64,000 nucleotides of DNA from Neisseriaceae bacterium HSC-16F19 (GCF_024171525.1 NZ_JALJZY010000003.1:62001-126000), one strand, 5' to 3'. Positions 18,349-27,234 are shown, counted from the stretch's first letter. Notes: generated from the letters alone by a model not told the origin. Numbers and translations are program-made.

Positions 18349-20220
18349 ATGGCTAAATACAATCAACCCAGCAGCCATCTGGCCGAATTATTGGCCGGCA
18401 TGGTAACGGATTATCAGCAAAATGATGGCAACCAGGATGTGCCCGAAAAAGCTGTCGAAGCCGACGGATCCACATCGACAACTGTGGTTTCCGCACCGGT
18501 TACGGTAACCATTGCGCCGGTTGCAGATAAGGAAGAAGTACCCGGGAAACAGCTGGAAGAACCCACTGAGGATGTCGAACCGGAAACGGCACAAAAATCG
18601 GTCAAACTTAAAAACGATAATTTTGTTTTTTTCAAAAAAGCAGACCTGCGGCCTCAGGAGCAACAAACCGAAACCGCTCCGGATGAGGGTATAACCGTAC
18701 CGGATACCGAATCTGAGCAAGTGCTTGAAGAGCAAGCCGTATCGGCAGACCCCACCATTGAAGATATACCCGCTGATCTGCCGGAAGTACCGGCAGTTAC
18801 GATAGAAACTGTTGCCGAAGTGCCGCCTGCTCCCGAAACACCGCCATCTGCAACCCACCTTACCCCGCCGGAAACAGCGCCTGTCGAAACAGCGCCGATT
18901 ATCGTACCCGATATCCCTGCGGACATTCTGACACCCCAACCCGAGCAGCCTGAAGAAACCGATCCGACAGAAGCTGCCCTCCCTTTGGAGCCTGACATGA
19001 ATACCCAACACCAAGAATCTGTTGCACCCTCTGTGACAGAGTCCGAAAAACTGATGTCCGCCGCGGTATTGGGCGAAGGCTTGGCCGCACCGGCCGAACC
19101 CCACCCGCTGGTGGAAAAAATGGCCGTAGAGGCCGTGCGCCTGAATGCCTCGGACATTTTCATCAGCACCGGTTTTGCCCCGTCCTTCAAAATCGACAGC
19201 GTGCTCACCCCCGCACCGGTGAAAGCACTGGAGCGCGACGAGGCCGCCAAAATCGTGTTCTCCACCATGAACAAGGCGCAACGCGCCCAGTTTGCCCAGG
19301 ATTTGGAATTGAACTATTCGCTGCAAGCGAAAAACGGCGTGCGTTTCCGTGTCAATGCCTACCACGAGCAAGGCCGTATCGGCATGGTGATGCGCCGCAT
19401 TACCACCGAAATCTCCACCGTGGACGATTTGTTCCTGCCGCAGGCGCTGAAAGATTTGTCCATGATGCCGCGCGGCCTGATCATTCTGGCCGGTGCCACC
19501 GGTTCCGGTAAATCCACTTCCATGGCCGCCATGCTGGACTGGCGCAACGAACATGCCGCCGGCCACATTGTGACCATCGAAGACCCGATCGAGTACATCC
19601 ACCGTCCCAAGAAAAGCATCATCACCCACCGCGAAGTGGGCATCGACACCTTGAGCTGGAGCAATGCGGTACAAAGCGCCATGCGTCAGGCGCCGGATGT
19701 GGTGTGCGTGGGTGAGGTGCGTAATGCCCTGAGCTTGGAATACGCCATGCAGCTGGCGCAAACCGGCCACCTGTGTTTCTTCACCATCCACGCCAGTAAT
19801 GCCAGCCAGGCGGTGGAGCGTATCCTCAACCTGTTCCCGGAAGAGCGCCACCAACAGGTATTGATGGACTTGGCCCTGAACCTGGTGTGCATCATCGGCC
19901 AGCGTCTGGTGATCAAAAAAGGCGGCAAAGGCCGTCGCGCCATTGTCGATTTGCTCATCAACACCCCGGCCATGCAGGACTACGTCTTCAAAGGCCAGTA
20001 TCTGGAAATGCGCCAGCTGATGGAAAAAGCCGAACAAGACGGCATGCAGACCTTCGACCAAGACTTGTTCAACCTTTATTGCGATGAAATCATCGACTAC
20101 GATGAGGCACTGCGTCAGGCCGAATCGGTGAACGACTTGCGCCTGCGCATCAAGCTCTACGAAGAAGGCCGCGCCACCGAACATATTTTCGACCGCGTGG
20201 AAGACCTGAATCTGATGTAA
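18349..20220 (+). CDS. pilU: PilT-dependent retraction ATPase PilU with long acidic N-terminal extension
   Basis: Residues about 250-623 are a PilU ATPase, with Walker A GATGSGKST near residue 382, TIEDPIEYIH and VVCVGEVRNALSLEYAM. PilU is an accessory retraction motor that needs PilT. The first 216 residues are unusual: after a short possible amphipathic helix (SSHLAELLAGMVTDY) they are rich in E, P, T and V and probably disordered. The DNA there is more AT-rich than the motor part. An internal ATG at 18997 with GGAG six bases upstream would give a 407-residue protein of ordinary PilU size, so two products are possible. The external start at 18349 has only a weak ribosome site. Confidence 0.9.
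   Translation: MAKYNQPSSHLAELLAGMVTDYQQNDGNQDVPEKAVEADGSTSTTVVSAPVTVTIAPVADKEEVPGKQLEEPTEDVEPETAQKSVKLKNDNFVFFKKADLRPQEQQTETAPDEGITVPDTESEQVLEEQAVSADPTIEDIPADLPEVPAVTIETVAEVPPAPETPPSATHLTPPETAPVETAPIIVPDIPADILTPQPEQPEETDPTEAALPLEPDMNTQHQESVAPSVTESEKLMSAAVLGEGLAAPAEPHPLVEKMAVEAVRLNASDIFISTGFAPSFKIDSVLTPAPVKALERDEAAKIVFSTMNKAQRAQFAQDLELNYSLQAKNGVRFRVNAYHEQGRIGMVMRRITTEISTVDDLFLPQALKDLSMMPRGLIILAGATGSGKSTSMAAMLDWRNEHAAGHIVTIEDPIEYIHRPKKSIITHREVGIDTLSWSNAVQSAMRQAPDVVCVGEVRNALSLEYAMQLAQTGHLCFFTIHASNASQAVERILNLFPEERHQQVLMDLALNLVCIIGQRLVIKKGGKGRRAIVDLLINTPAMQDYVFKGQYLEMRQLMEKAEQDGMQTFDQDLFNLYCDEIIDYDEALRQAESVNDLRLRIKLYEEGRATEHIFDRVEDLNLM
18987..18999 (+). promoter_or_regulatory. Internal ribosome-binding site and ATG inside pilU
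   Basis: GGAG at 18987-18990 is followed after six bases by an in-frame ATG. The protein from this start (MNTQHQESV...) has the normal length of PilU, which makes it a serious alternative or second start. Confidence 0.5.
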
Positions 20221-20232
20221 TCCGCATCACCG

Positions 20233-20262
20233 CACCGGCACCGTTTTTACGGTGCCGGTTTT
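20233..20262 (+). terminator. Intrinsic terminator of pilTU
   Basis: ACCGGCACCGT and ACGGTGCCGGT form an 11-bp stem with a T-rich loop, followed by TTTTG. Confidence 0.85.
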
Positions 20263-20341
20263 GTATCTGTACACCCGTTCAGGCTGCCTGAAAGCGCGTA
20301 TAATTCACCCCTTTGCTGTTTTGACTTGAAACGAGTTGTCG

Positions 20342-21265
20342 ATGTCCGCACCGCGCACCACCGGCTGGAACGAAACCCAGAAAGGCTTGGCCTATGCCTT
20401 GGGCAGCTATTTGATCTGGGGCTTGTTTCCACTGTACTGGTATCCGCTGATCGGCCAGCCCATCGGCACCGACCAGCTGCTGGCGCAACGCATCCTGTGG
20501 TCGGCATTGTTTTCGGCTGTGTTGATGACGGTTTTGCGGCAATGGCCGCCGCTGATGGCCGCGCTCAAAACCGCCAAAGTGTGGTGGGTATTTGCCCTTT
20601 CCTCGCTGCTGTTGTCCGCCAACTGGCTCACCTATCTGTGGGCGATTACCCATCATCATGTGTTGGATGCCAGCCTGGGCTATTTTATTTCGCCGCTGGT
20701 GAGCATCGCCTTGGGACGCTTGGTGTACCGCGACCAACTGGGACGGCTGCAATGGCTGGCGGTGGCGCTGGCGGCGGTGGGTGTGGCCTGGCTCACCTTT
20801 TTGGGCGGCCGCGTGCCGTGGGTGGCGCTGATTTTAAGCATTACCTGGGGCCTCTACGGCCTGTTGCGCAAACAGGCGCCGTTGGAATCCCTGCCCGGCC
20901 TGACCTTGGAAACCCTGCTCATGCTGCCGCTGGCGGCAGGCTATTTGTTGTGGACCCAGCAGCAAGGCACGCTGGTATTTAGTCAACTACCTTGGCTGCC
21001 GCTGTTGCTGGTCATCGGCTCCGGCGCGGCCACCGCCTTGCCGCTGCTGTTGTTTGCCGCCGCCGCCCGCCGCATCACCTTGTCGAGCTTGGGTTTTGTG
21101 CAATACATCGGCCCGACGCTGCAATTTATGCTCGGCCTGTGGGTGTTCCATGAAGCCTTCGATGTCATCCGTTTTGTCGGCTATGCCTGGGTGTGGGCCG
21201 GGGTGGCGCTGTTTGCCGCCGCCAGTTACCGCCTGAGACACAGACCCTCCGTAAAGGACACTTGA
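20342..21265 (+). CDS. rarD: RarD-type EamA-family transporter
   Basis: A 307-residue inner-membrane protein with about ten hydrophobic helices, of the RarD branch of the drug/metabolite superfamily. The N-terminal GLAYALGSYLIWGLFPLYWY and the segments ANWLTYLWAITHHHVLDASLG and LLFAAAARRITLSSLGFVQYI are characteristic. The substrate is unknown. A TATAAT at 20299-20304 next to an uptake sequence is a probable -10 box. It is followed after three bases by murU. Confidence 0.88.
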   Translation: MSAPRTTGWNETQKGLAYALGSYLIWGLFPLYWYPLIGQPIGTDQLLAQRILWSALFSAVLMTVLRQWPPLMAALKTAKVWWVFALSSLLLSANWLTYLWAITHHHVLDASLGYFISPLVSIALGRLVYRDQLGRLQWLAVALAAVGVAWLTFLGGRVPWVALILSITWGLYGLLRKQAPLESLPGLTLETLLMLPLAAGYLLWTQQQGTLVFSQLPWLPLLLVIGSGAATALPLLLFAAAARRITLSSLGFVQYIGPTLQFMLGLWVFHEAFDVIRFVGYAWVWAGVALFAAASYRLRHRPSVKDT

Positions 21266-21268
21266 ATC

Positions 21269-21970
21269 ATGAAAGCCATGATACTGGCCGCCGGACGCGG
21301 CGAACGCATGCGCCCGCTCACCGACACCTGCCCCAAACCGCTGTTGCAGGTCGGCAGCGAGCCCTTAATCGGCCACCATCTGCGCCGCCTGCGCGCCGCC
21401 GGTTTCTCCGACATCGTGATTAACCACGCCTGGCTGGGCGCCCAGATTGAAGCGGCCTTGGGCGACGGCAGCGCCTACGGCGTACACATCGCCTATTCGC
21501 CCGAAGGTGCACAGGGATTGGAAACCGCCGGCGGCATCGCCACCGCCCTGCCGCTCTTGGGAGACGCGCCGTTTGTGGTGGTCAACGGCGATGTACTCAC
21601 CGATTTCGATTTTCAGGCAGCCCATACCGCCGCCGCAACCATGCATGAACAGCAACAACTGGCCCATCTGTGGCTGGTGGCCAATCCGCCGCACAACCCG
21701 GAAGGCGATTTTGTGCTGGATAAGGGACAGGTGTACGGCGATGGCGGACACGCAGGCAGCCGCCTCACCTTCAGCGGCATCGGCGTGTATCATCCGGCGC
21801 TGTTTGCCGATACCCCGCCGCAACAGCCTGCCAAACTGGCACCACTTCTGCGCCGTGCCATGGCCGAGGGCCGCGTGGGCGGCACCCGCTTTGACGGCCT
21901 GTGGTTGGATGTGGGTACGGCCGAACGCCTGGCCGAAGCCGGGCGGATTGCCGCCGATTGGCACCGTTAA
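21269..21970 (+). CDS. murU: N-acetylmuramate alpha-1-phosphate uridylyltransferase
   Basis: A 233-residue nucleotidyltransferase of the peptidoglycan-recycling route, which turns MurNAc-1-phosphate into UDP-MurNAc and bypasses de novo MurA/MurB. The signature MILAAGRGERMRPLTDTCPKPL and the metal-binding VVNGDVLTDFDF are present, and the length fits MurU better than the longer GlmU or GalU. The kinase partner AmgK is not adjacent. Assignment to MurU rather than another sugar-1-phosphate transferase rests on length and overall similarity. Confidence 0.82.
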   Translation: MKAMILAAGRGERMRPLTDTCPKPLLQVGSEPLIGHHLRRLRAAGFSDIVINHAWLGAQIEAALGDGSAYGVHIAYSPEGAQGLETAGGIATALPLLGDAPFVVVNGDVLTDFDFQAAHTAAATMHEQQQLAHLWLVANPPHNPEGDFVLDKGQVYGDGGHAGSRLTFSGIGVYHPALFADTPPQQPAKLAPLLRRAMAEGRVGGTRFDGLWLDVGTAERLAEAGRIAADWHR

Positions 21971-22001
21971 CGGCCGCTTGTTTCTCTCACAGATCTCAGA
22001 C

Positions 22002-22145
22002 TGAGACCTCTACAAAACCCCATCTGCGGCGCATTTCTGCGTTGTGCACTGCTCGCTCGCTTGCCTATCTATCTGATATGTCTGAACTCGCTGTGCTGCT
22101 ACGCCTTGAACTGCATCCACATCCGGAAGTTTTGCAAAAGTCTCA
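22002..22145. repeat. 144-bp inverted-end repeat (TGAGAC family)
   Basis: The ends are imperfect inverted repeats, TGAGACCTCTACAAAAC and TGAGACTTTTGCAAAAC. The interior shares long near-identical stretches with 58465-58608 (CATCTGCGGCGCATTTCTGC, GCTGTGCTGCTACGCCTTGA). It has no coding capacity and looks like a MITE. Confidence 0.75.
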
Positions 22146-22201
22146 GGCTGCCTGAAAAGCAAAACAGACGGGAAACCCGTCTGTTTTTTATTCCGAATCT
22201 T

Positions 22202-22738
22202 TCACACACTGTCCAACATTTCCTGCATCAGCTGCATACCCCATTGCCAACCGTGCAGCGGCGCATCCAAATGGCCTGCGTGCGGATTTTCCAACAGGCG
22301 TGCGCCCCAGCGTTGTGCTTGGGCTGCGGCCCAATCGGGCGGACAACGCGGATTGTCGCGGCCGATGACCAGCGCCGTCGGGCAGGGGCTGCGGGCGCGC
22401 AACAGGCTGTGTTCGGCATCCTCCTGCCATGCGGCCTGTTCGGGCGACACCAGCATCACCGCTTTCAGGCGCCGCTGCGCCCGGATGTCGCTTTGATACA
22501 GCCACGCCAACCACGCCAAGGCGGCGCAACCGTGCGCCACCACCATCACCGCCTCGCTGCGGATGCCCGCCCACACGGCGGCGCATTGCCGCTGCCAGGC
22601 GTCTATGCCGTCCGAGGCCGCCACACTCTGCTGCGCCACCAAGGGATAGCTCACCGCCCAGCGGTCCAGCCACATTTCCGGTGCGGCGGCATCGCGCAAC
22701 AGCCACAAACTCATGTCTTCGCGCACATGGGCGTTCAT
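22202..22738 (-). CDS. RBBP9/YdeN-type alpha/beta hydrolase, nucleophile degenerate
   Basis: A 178-residue protein with the small alpha/beta hydrolase fold of the RBBP9/YdeN group. At the nucleophile elbow, where the family has HSxG, the sequence reads VVAHGCAALAWL, so the serine is missing. A late histidine in NPHAGHLDAP and an acidic turn remain. It may be inactive or use another residue. GGAG six bases before the ATG at 22738 supports the start. It follows the exonuclease gene by 12 bases and is read with it. Confidence 0.72.
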   Translation of the reverse strand: MNAHVREDMSLWLLRDAAAPEMWLDRWAVSYPLVAQQSVAASDGIDAWQRQCAAVWAGIRSEAVMVVAHGCAALAWLAWLYQSDIRAQRRLKAVMLVSPEQAAWQEDAEHSLLRARSPCPTALVIGRDNPRCPPDWAAAQAQRWGARLLENPHAGHLDAPLHGWQWGMQLMQEMLDSV

Positions 22739-22750
22739 CGCAGGCTCCGT

Positions 22751-23527
22751 TTACGGGGTATAGTCATAATCAACGACCAGGGGCGCATGATCAGAAAACT
22801 TCTCGTCTTTATAGATCGTACTCTCGCGGGCGGTGGCGGCCAGTTCGGGAGTGCACATCTGGTAATCGATGCGCCAGCCCACATCCTTGGCATAGGCTTG
22901 GCCGCGGTTGCTCCACCAGGTGTAGCCGGGCGCTTCCGGATACAGCGTGCGCCACACGTCCACCCAGCCGACTTCGCTGATGACCCGGGTCAGCCAAGCG
23001 CGCTCCTCCGGCAGGAAACCGGAGTTTTTCTGGTTGCCTTTCCAGTTTTTCAGGTCGATGTTTTGGTGGGCGATATTCCAGTCGCCGCAGACCACAATGT
23101 CGCGGCCTTCGGCATGCATGGCGGCAAGCATGGGCAGAAACACGTCCAGAAAACGGTATTTGGCCGCCTGACGCTCTTCCGAGCTGCTGCCGGAAGGCAG
23201 ATACAGCGACACCACACTCAAACGGCCGAAATCGGCGCGTACAAAGCGGCCTTCGGCATCGAATTCCGGCACGCCGAGGCCGTATTGCACCCGGTCCGGC
23301 GTGCGCTTGCTGTAAATGGCCACACCGCTGTAACCGCGTTTTTCGGCGCAATGCCACGCGCCGTGCATGCCGTGCGGCCGACGCATGCTCTCATCCAAAT
23401 CGGCTTCCTGCGCCTTGAGTTCCTGCACGCACACCACATCGGCATCCACCCGCTGCAAATAGTCGAGAAAGCCTTTTTTATACGCCGAACGGATGCCGTT
23501 TACATTGGCGGAAATAATCTTGAACAC
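22751..23527 (-). CDS. xth: AP endonuclease/exodeoxyribonuclease III (NApe-type)
   Basis: A base-excision-repair enzyme that cuts the backbone at abasic sites. The protein has the ExoIII catalytic set: ANVNGIRSA, VCVQELKAQEADL (metal-binding Glu), VVCGDWNIAHQNIDLKNW and SDHAPLVVDYDY. From memory it closely resembles the N. meningitidis endonuclease NApe, whose N-terminus is LKIISANVNGIRSAYKKG. That favours the GTG start at 23527, which has AGGA seven bases upstream, over ATGs at 23560 or 23587. Confidence 0.9.
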   Translation of the reverse strand: MFKIISANVNGIRSAYKKGFLDYLQRVDADVVCVQELKAQEADLDESMRRPHGMHGAWHCAEKRGYSGVAIYSKRTPDRVQYGLGVPEFDAEGRFVRADFGRLSVVSLYLPSGSSSEERQAAKYRFLDVFLPMLAAMHAEGRDIVVCGDWNIAHQNIDLKNWKGNQKNSGFLPEERAWLTRVISEVGWVDVWRTLYPEAPGYTWWSNRGQAYAKDVGWRIDYQMCTPELAATARESTIYKDEKFSDHAPLVVDYDYTP

Positions 23528-23817
23528 GCGGTTTTCCTGTTTGTGTGTAAAAAGCGGCATTTTAGGGCAAACTGACAATTCGTTCACGACTGCTTTTTTG
23601 CCAAAATCGCCCGTTTCTGCGTTGGAAATACTCGCAAGGTGTCCAACCTTGCTGCGCTTTCCGTCTTGAACCGGACGCTTTTGCCTTAAAAATCCGCTAC
23701 GCGTCCGAATTGTCGGTTCGCCCTGGCAAATCCCGCAGACGTTTTTCAGGCAGCCCTATAATGGGGCTTTGCTTTATAATAAGCGCTGTTTTCCATTCCC
23801 TGAGTCCAAGTCCTGTT
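23528..23817. other. Intergenic region between the exonuclease gene and pyrE
   Basis: Nearly 300 bases without a gene. A stretch at about 23590-23690 has short inverted segments (GGTGTCCAACC / GGACGC) but no recognised element. TATAAT occurs at 23757-23762 and 23775-23780; either may be the pyrE -10 box, neither with a good -35 partner. One partial uptake sequence lies at 23746-23755. Confidence 0.4.
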
Positions 23818-24459
23818 ATGTCCGATTTCCGCCAGCAGTTTTTGCAGTTTGCCCTGTCGCAAGACGTTTTGAAATTCGGTGAGTTCACCACCAAGGCCGG
23901 GCGTTTGTCGCCTTATTTTTTCAATGCCGGTCTGTTTAACGACGGCGCCGCCACCTTGCAGCTGGCGCGTTTTTACGCCCAGTCCATCGTGGAGAGCAAA
24001 ATCGAATTCGACATGCTGTTCGGCCCGGCCTACAAAGGCATTATCCTCGCCGCCGCCACGGCCATGATGCTGGCCGAGCGCGGCATCAACGTGCCTTTTG
24101 CCTACAACCGCAAGGAAGCCAAAGACCACGGCGAGGGCGGTGTGTTGGTGGGCGCGCCGCTTCAAGGCCGGGTGCTGATTATCGACGATGTGATTTCCGC
24201 CGGTACTTCGGTGCGCGAATCGGTGCAGCTGATTCAAAACGCCGGCGCCGTCCCCGCCGGGGTGGCGATTGCACTGGACCGCATGGAAAAAGGCAGCGGC
24301 GAACGTTCGGCGGTGCAGGAAGTGGAACAGCAATACGGGCTGCCGGTGGCGGCGATTGCCACCCTGAAAGACCTGCTGGCCCTGCTCGACAACGATCCGG
24401 CGCTGGCTGCCTGGCGCGAACCTATTCGGGCTTACCGCGACCGTTACGGGGTGGCGTGA
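23818..24459 (+). CDS. pyrE: Orotate phosphoribosyltransferase
   Basis: It makes orotidine 5'-phosphate from orotate and PRPP in pyrimidine synthesis. The 213-residue protein has FGEFTTKAGRLSPYFFNAG near its N-terminus, the flexible loop YNRKEAKDHGEGG and the PRPP motif VLIIDDVISAGTSVRES. An upstream in-frame ATG at 23710 would add 36 residues not found in the family, so the start is set at 23818. It is monocistronic as far as visible. Confidence 0.95.
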   Translation: MSDFRQQFLQFALSQDVLKFGEFTTKAGRLSPYFFNAGLFNDGAATLQLARFYAQSIVESKIEFDMLFGPAYKGIILAAATAMMLAERGINVPFAYNRKEAKDHGEGGVLVGAPLQGRVLIIDDVISAGTSVRESVQLIQNAGAVPAGVAIALDRMEKGSGERSAVQEVEQQYGLPVAAIATLKDLLALLDNDPALAAWREPIRAYRDRYGVA

Positions 24460-24497
24460 GGTGTTTCAGGCTGTCTGAAGGCTTTATGCCTGCTATC

Positions 24498-24562
24498 GTA
24501 GGTCGGCTCTCCGAGCCGACACACAAACTTTAGAATAGAGTCGGCTCGGAGAGCCGACCTAC
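24498..24562. repeat. GTAG-type REP-like hairpin pair
   Basis: GTAGGTCGGCTC-TCC-GAGCCGAC, a short AT-rich linker, and the inverted copy ending in GACCTAC. It lies between pyrE and rfbB. Confidence 0.8.
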
Positions 24563-24644
24563 ATCATTCCCACACCTGACAGCTGCTCGGAGTATTTTTC
24601 AGGCAGCCTGAATAACCCATACCCTTCAAGCACAACTCTATCCC

Positions 24645-25703
24645 ATGTCGGCCACCCATCCCGTTTTTATCACCGGCGGCGCCGGTTTTATCGGTTCCGC
24701 CCTGATTCATTATCTGCTGGCGGAAACCGGCTTGGCCGTGGTCAATATCGATGCGCTCACCTATGCCGCCCACCCCGCCTCACTGGCATCCGTGGCGCAG
24801 CATGCGCGTTACCGTTTCAGCCACACCGACATCACCGACCGCGCCGCGCTGGATGCGCTGTTTGCGCAATACCGCCCCTGCGGCGTCATCCATCTGGCGG
24901 CGGAAAGCCATGTCGACCGCTCCATCACCGGCCCGGCGGCCTTTATCGACACCAATATCGTCGGTACCTACACCCTGTTGGAAGCGGCGCGCCATTACTG
25001 GCAGGGGCTGTCTGAAAACCAACAGGCAGCCTTCCGTTTCCACCATGTCTCCACTGACGAAGTATTCGGCGAACTCTCGCCCGCTGCCGCTCCGTTTAAC
25101 GAACACAGCCCCTACGCACCCAGCAGCCCTTATGCCGCCAGCAAAGCCGCCGCCGACCACTTGGTGCGCGCCTGGCAGCGCACCTACGGCCTGCCGGTAT
25201 TGCTGAGCAATTGCAGCAATAACTACGGCCCGCGCCAGTTTCCGGAAAAGCTGATTCCGCTGATGATTATCCGCGCCCTCAACGGCCAAAACCTGCCGGT
25301 GTACGGCGACGGCTGTCAGGTGCGCGACTGGCTGCATGTGGACGACCATGCCCGCGCGCTGTGGACGGTATTTCGGCACGGTACCGTCGGCGCCACCTAT
25401 ACCGTTGGCGGCGGCAACGAGCGGCGCAATATCGATGTGGTGCGGCAGATTTGCGATGTACTGGACCGCCTGTGCCCGGACGCACACGGCAGCCACCACA
25501 GGCTGATCCGCCATGTGCCCGACCGCCCCGGCCACGATGTGCGCTATGCGGTGGACGCCGGACGCATCCGCCAAGATCTGGGCTGGCAGCCGCAGCAGGA
25601 TTTCGAGCACGGCCTCGCCCAAACCGTGCACTGGTATGTGAGCCACCGCGACTGGTGGCAGCCGCTACTGCAACGCAACACCGCACCCGCAGGAGACGCA
25701 TGA
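24645..25703 (+). CDS. rfbB: dTDP-glucose 4,6-dehydratase
   Basis: It converts dTDP-glucose to the 4-keto-6-deoxy intermediate for deoxysugar synthesis. The 352-residue protein has the NAD site ITGGAGFIGSALIHYL, the family THLAAESHVDRSI-like segment (HLAAESHVDRSITGP), and the catalytic Tyr-Lys pair in SPYAASKAAADHL. It overlaps rfbA and opens an rfbBAC operon. No clear ribosome site precedes the ATG; an uptake sequence lies about 35 bases upstream. Confidence 0.95.
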   Translation: MSATHPVFITGGAGFIGSALIHYLLAETGLAVVNIDALTYAAHPASLASVAQHARYRFSHTDITDRAALDALFAQYRPCGVIHLAAESHVDRSITGPAAFIDTNIVGTYTLLEAARHYWQGLSENQQAAFRFHHVSTDEVFGELSPAAAPFNEHSPYAPSSPYAASKAAADHLVRAWQRTYGLPVLLSNCSNNYGPRQFPEKLIPLMIIRALNGQNLPVYGDGCQVRDWLHVDDHARALWTVFRHGTVGATYTVGGGNERRNIDVVRQICDVLDRLCPDAHGSHHRLIRHVPDRPGHDVRYAVDAGRIRQDLGWQPQQDFEHGLAQTVHWYVSHRDWWQPLLQRNTAPAGDA

Positions 25704-26587
25704 TGAAAGGCATTGTCTTGGCCGGTGGCGCCGGTACCCGCTTGCATCCGGTCACCCTGGGGGTGTCCAAGCAGCTGCTGCCGGTGTACGACAAACCGAT
25801 GATTTACTACCCGCTGTCGGTGCTGATGCTGGCCGGTATCCGCGACATCCTGATCATCACCACCCCGGAAGATCAGGCCGCTTTCCAGCGTCTGCTGGGC
25901 GACGGCAGCCGTTTCGGCTTGGCGCTGGATTATGCCGTACAGCCGCGGCCTGAGGGCATTGCCCAGGCTTTGCTCATCGGTGCCGACTTTATCGGCACGG
26001 AACCGGTATGTCTGATTTTGGGCGACAATCTGTTTTTCGGCGAGGGCCTCGGCACCCTGCTGCGCCGTGCCGCCGCCCGCCGTGAGGGTGCCACCCTGTT
26101 TGCCTGCCAGGTCACCGACCCGCAGCGTTTCGGTGTGCTTACCTTGGATGCGGACGGACACGCGGTGGCGATTACCGAAAAACCGGCGCAACCGGCCTCG
26201 CCCTATGCCGTTACCGGCCTGTATTTCTATGACGCCCAAGCCGTGGCATTGGCGCGCACCCTGCGCCCGTCCGCGCGGGGCGAGCTGGAAATCACCGACC
26301 TCAACAATCTTTATCTGCAACAAGGCTGCCTGAAGGTGGAACGCCTGGGACGCGGCTTTGCCTGGCTGGACAACGGCACTTGCGACAGCCTGTTGGAAGC
26401 CGCCCAATTTGTGCACACGGTGGAAAAACGCCAGGGCCTGAAAATCGCCTGTCTGGAAGAAATCGCCTGGCGCCAGGGCTGGCTGGACGATGCCGCCCTC
26501 GCCGCAGCCGCCGCACGCCAGCCCAACACCGCCTATGGCCGCCATCTCAACCAATTGTTGCAACACGGATGCCCGCCATGCAGCTGA
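25703..26587 (+). CDS. rfbA: Glucose-1-phosphate thymidylyltransferase
   Basis: It makes dTDP-glucose from dTTP and glucose 1-phosphate and is the entry enzyme of the pathway. The signature GIVLAGGAGTRLHPVTLGVSK and VCLILGDNLFFG are typical of RmlA. AGGAG at 25691-25695 fits the second of two tandem ATGs (25703); the first is at 25700. It overlaps the rfbB stop and the rfbC start. An uptake sequence inside the gene encodes GCLK near residue 211. Confidence 0.95.
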   Translation: MKGIVLAGGAGTRLHPVTLGVSKQLLPVYDKPMIYYPLSVLMLAGIRDILIITTPEDQAAFQRLLGDGSRFGLALDYAVQPRPEGIAQALLIGADFIGTEPVCLILGDNLFFGEGLGTLLRRAAARREGATLFACQVTDPQRFGVLTLDADGHAVAITEKPAQPASPYAVTGLYFYDAQAVALARTLRPSARGELEITDLNNLYLQQGCLKVERLGRGFAWLDNGTCDSLLEAAQFVHTVEKRQGLKIACLEEIAWRQGWLDDAALAAAAARQPNTAYGRHLNQLLQHGCPPCS

Positions 26588-27105
26588 GCGCCACCGCCAT
26601 TGCCGATGTCAAAATCATCCGCCCCGTCCTGCACACAGATACACGCGGCTGGCTGATGGAAAGCCATACCGAACAACGCTACCGTGACGCCCTCGGCCTG
26701 CCCGATTTGCATTTTGTGCAGGACAATGTCTCCCATTCCAAGCACGGCGTGCTGCGCGGCCTGCATTTCCAACGCAGCCATCCGCAGGGCAAGCTGGTGA
26801 CCTGTGTCAGCGGCGAAATCTTCGATGTGGTGGTGGACATCCGCCCCGCTTCCCCCACCTACGGCCGCTGGGTGGGCGTGTATCTGCGCGGCGCCACGCA
26901 GCTGTGGGTGCCGCCGGGGCTGGCGCACGGCTTTGCGGTCACCGGCAGCCACGCCGTGTGCGTGTACAAATGCACCGATTATTACCACCCCGCAGACGAG
27001 GGCTGTTTGTTGTGGAACGATGCCGCCGTGGGCATAGACTGGCCGCTGGCCGAACCGCTGGTATCGGATAAAGACCGCGCCGGGCTGCCTTTGGCGGCCT
27101 TGTAA
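26578..27105 (+). CDS. rfbC: dTDP-4-dehydrorhamnose 3,5-epimerase
   Basis: It epimerises the dTDP-4-keto-6-deoxy sugar. The 175-residue cupin has the catalytic histidine in GVLRGLHFQ and the KLVTCVSGEIFDVVVDIR segment of RmlC. The start overlaps the rfbA end; an ATG three codons earlier (26569) is possible. There is no rfbD next to it, so the last step to dTDP-rhamnose is either encoded elsewhere or not made. Confidence 0.93.
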   Translation: MQLSATAIADVKIIRPVLHTDTRGWLMESHTEQRYRDALGLPDLHFVQDNVSHSKHGVLRGLHFQRSHPQGKLVTCVSGEIFDVVVDIRPASPTYGRWVGVYLRGATQLWVPPGLAHGFAVTGSHAVCVYKCTDYYHPADEGCLLWNDAAVGIDWPLAEPLVSDKDRAGLPLAAL

Positions 27106-27159
27106 TACCCATTTAAAAATTAAATCTAAAGAAGCAGGCGGCATGCACGAAGCCGAAAC

Positions 27160-27234
27160 AGATTCTGCGACTTCGCTGTCGCTACGCGCAGAATGACGGG
27201 TTGTCGTCATCCTGCGCTTTAGTCGCAGGATCTT
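27160..27234. repeat. Inverted-repeat pair of the ATTCTGCG type
   Basis: AGATTCTGCGACT to GCAGAATGACG is followed by CGTCATCCTGCG to AGTCGCAGGATCT, two facing copies of the same unit. It recurs at 37259-37322. The preceding bases 27103-27130 (TAATACCCATTTAAAAATTA) match, in inverted form, the AT-rich end next to that second copy. The layout recalls the dRS3-type intergenic repeats of Neisseria without sharing their sequence. Confidence 0.6.

Noticed and set aside
22061..23575. A 504-codon plus-strand frame
   Set aside because: It crosses a repeat and lies antisense to two well-supported genes.
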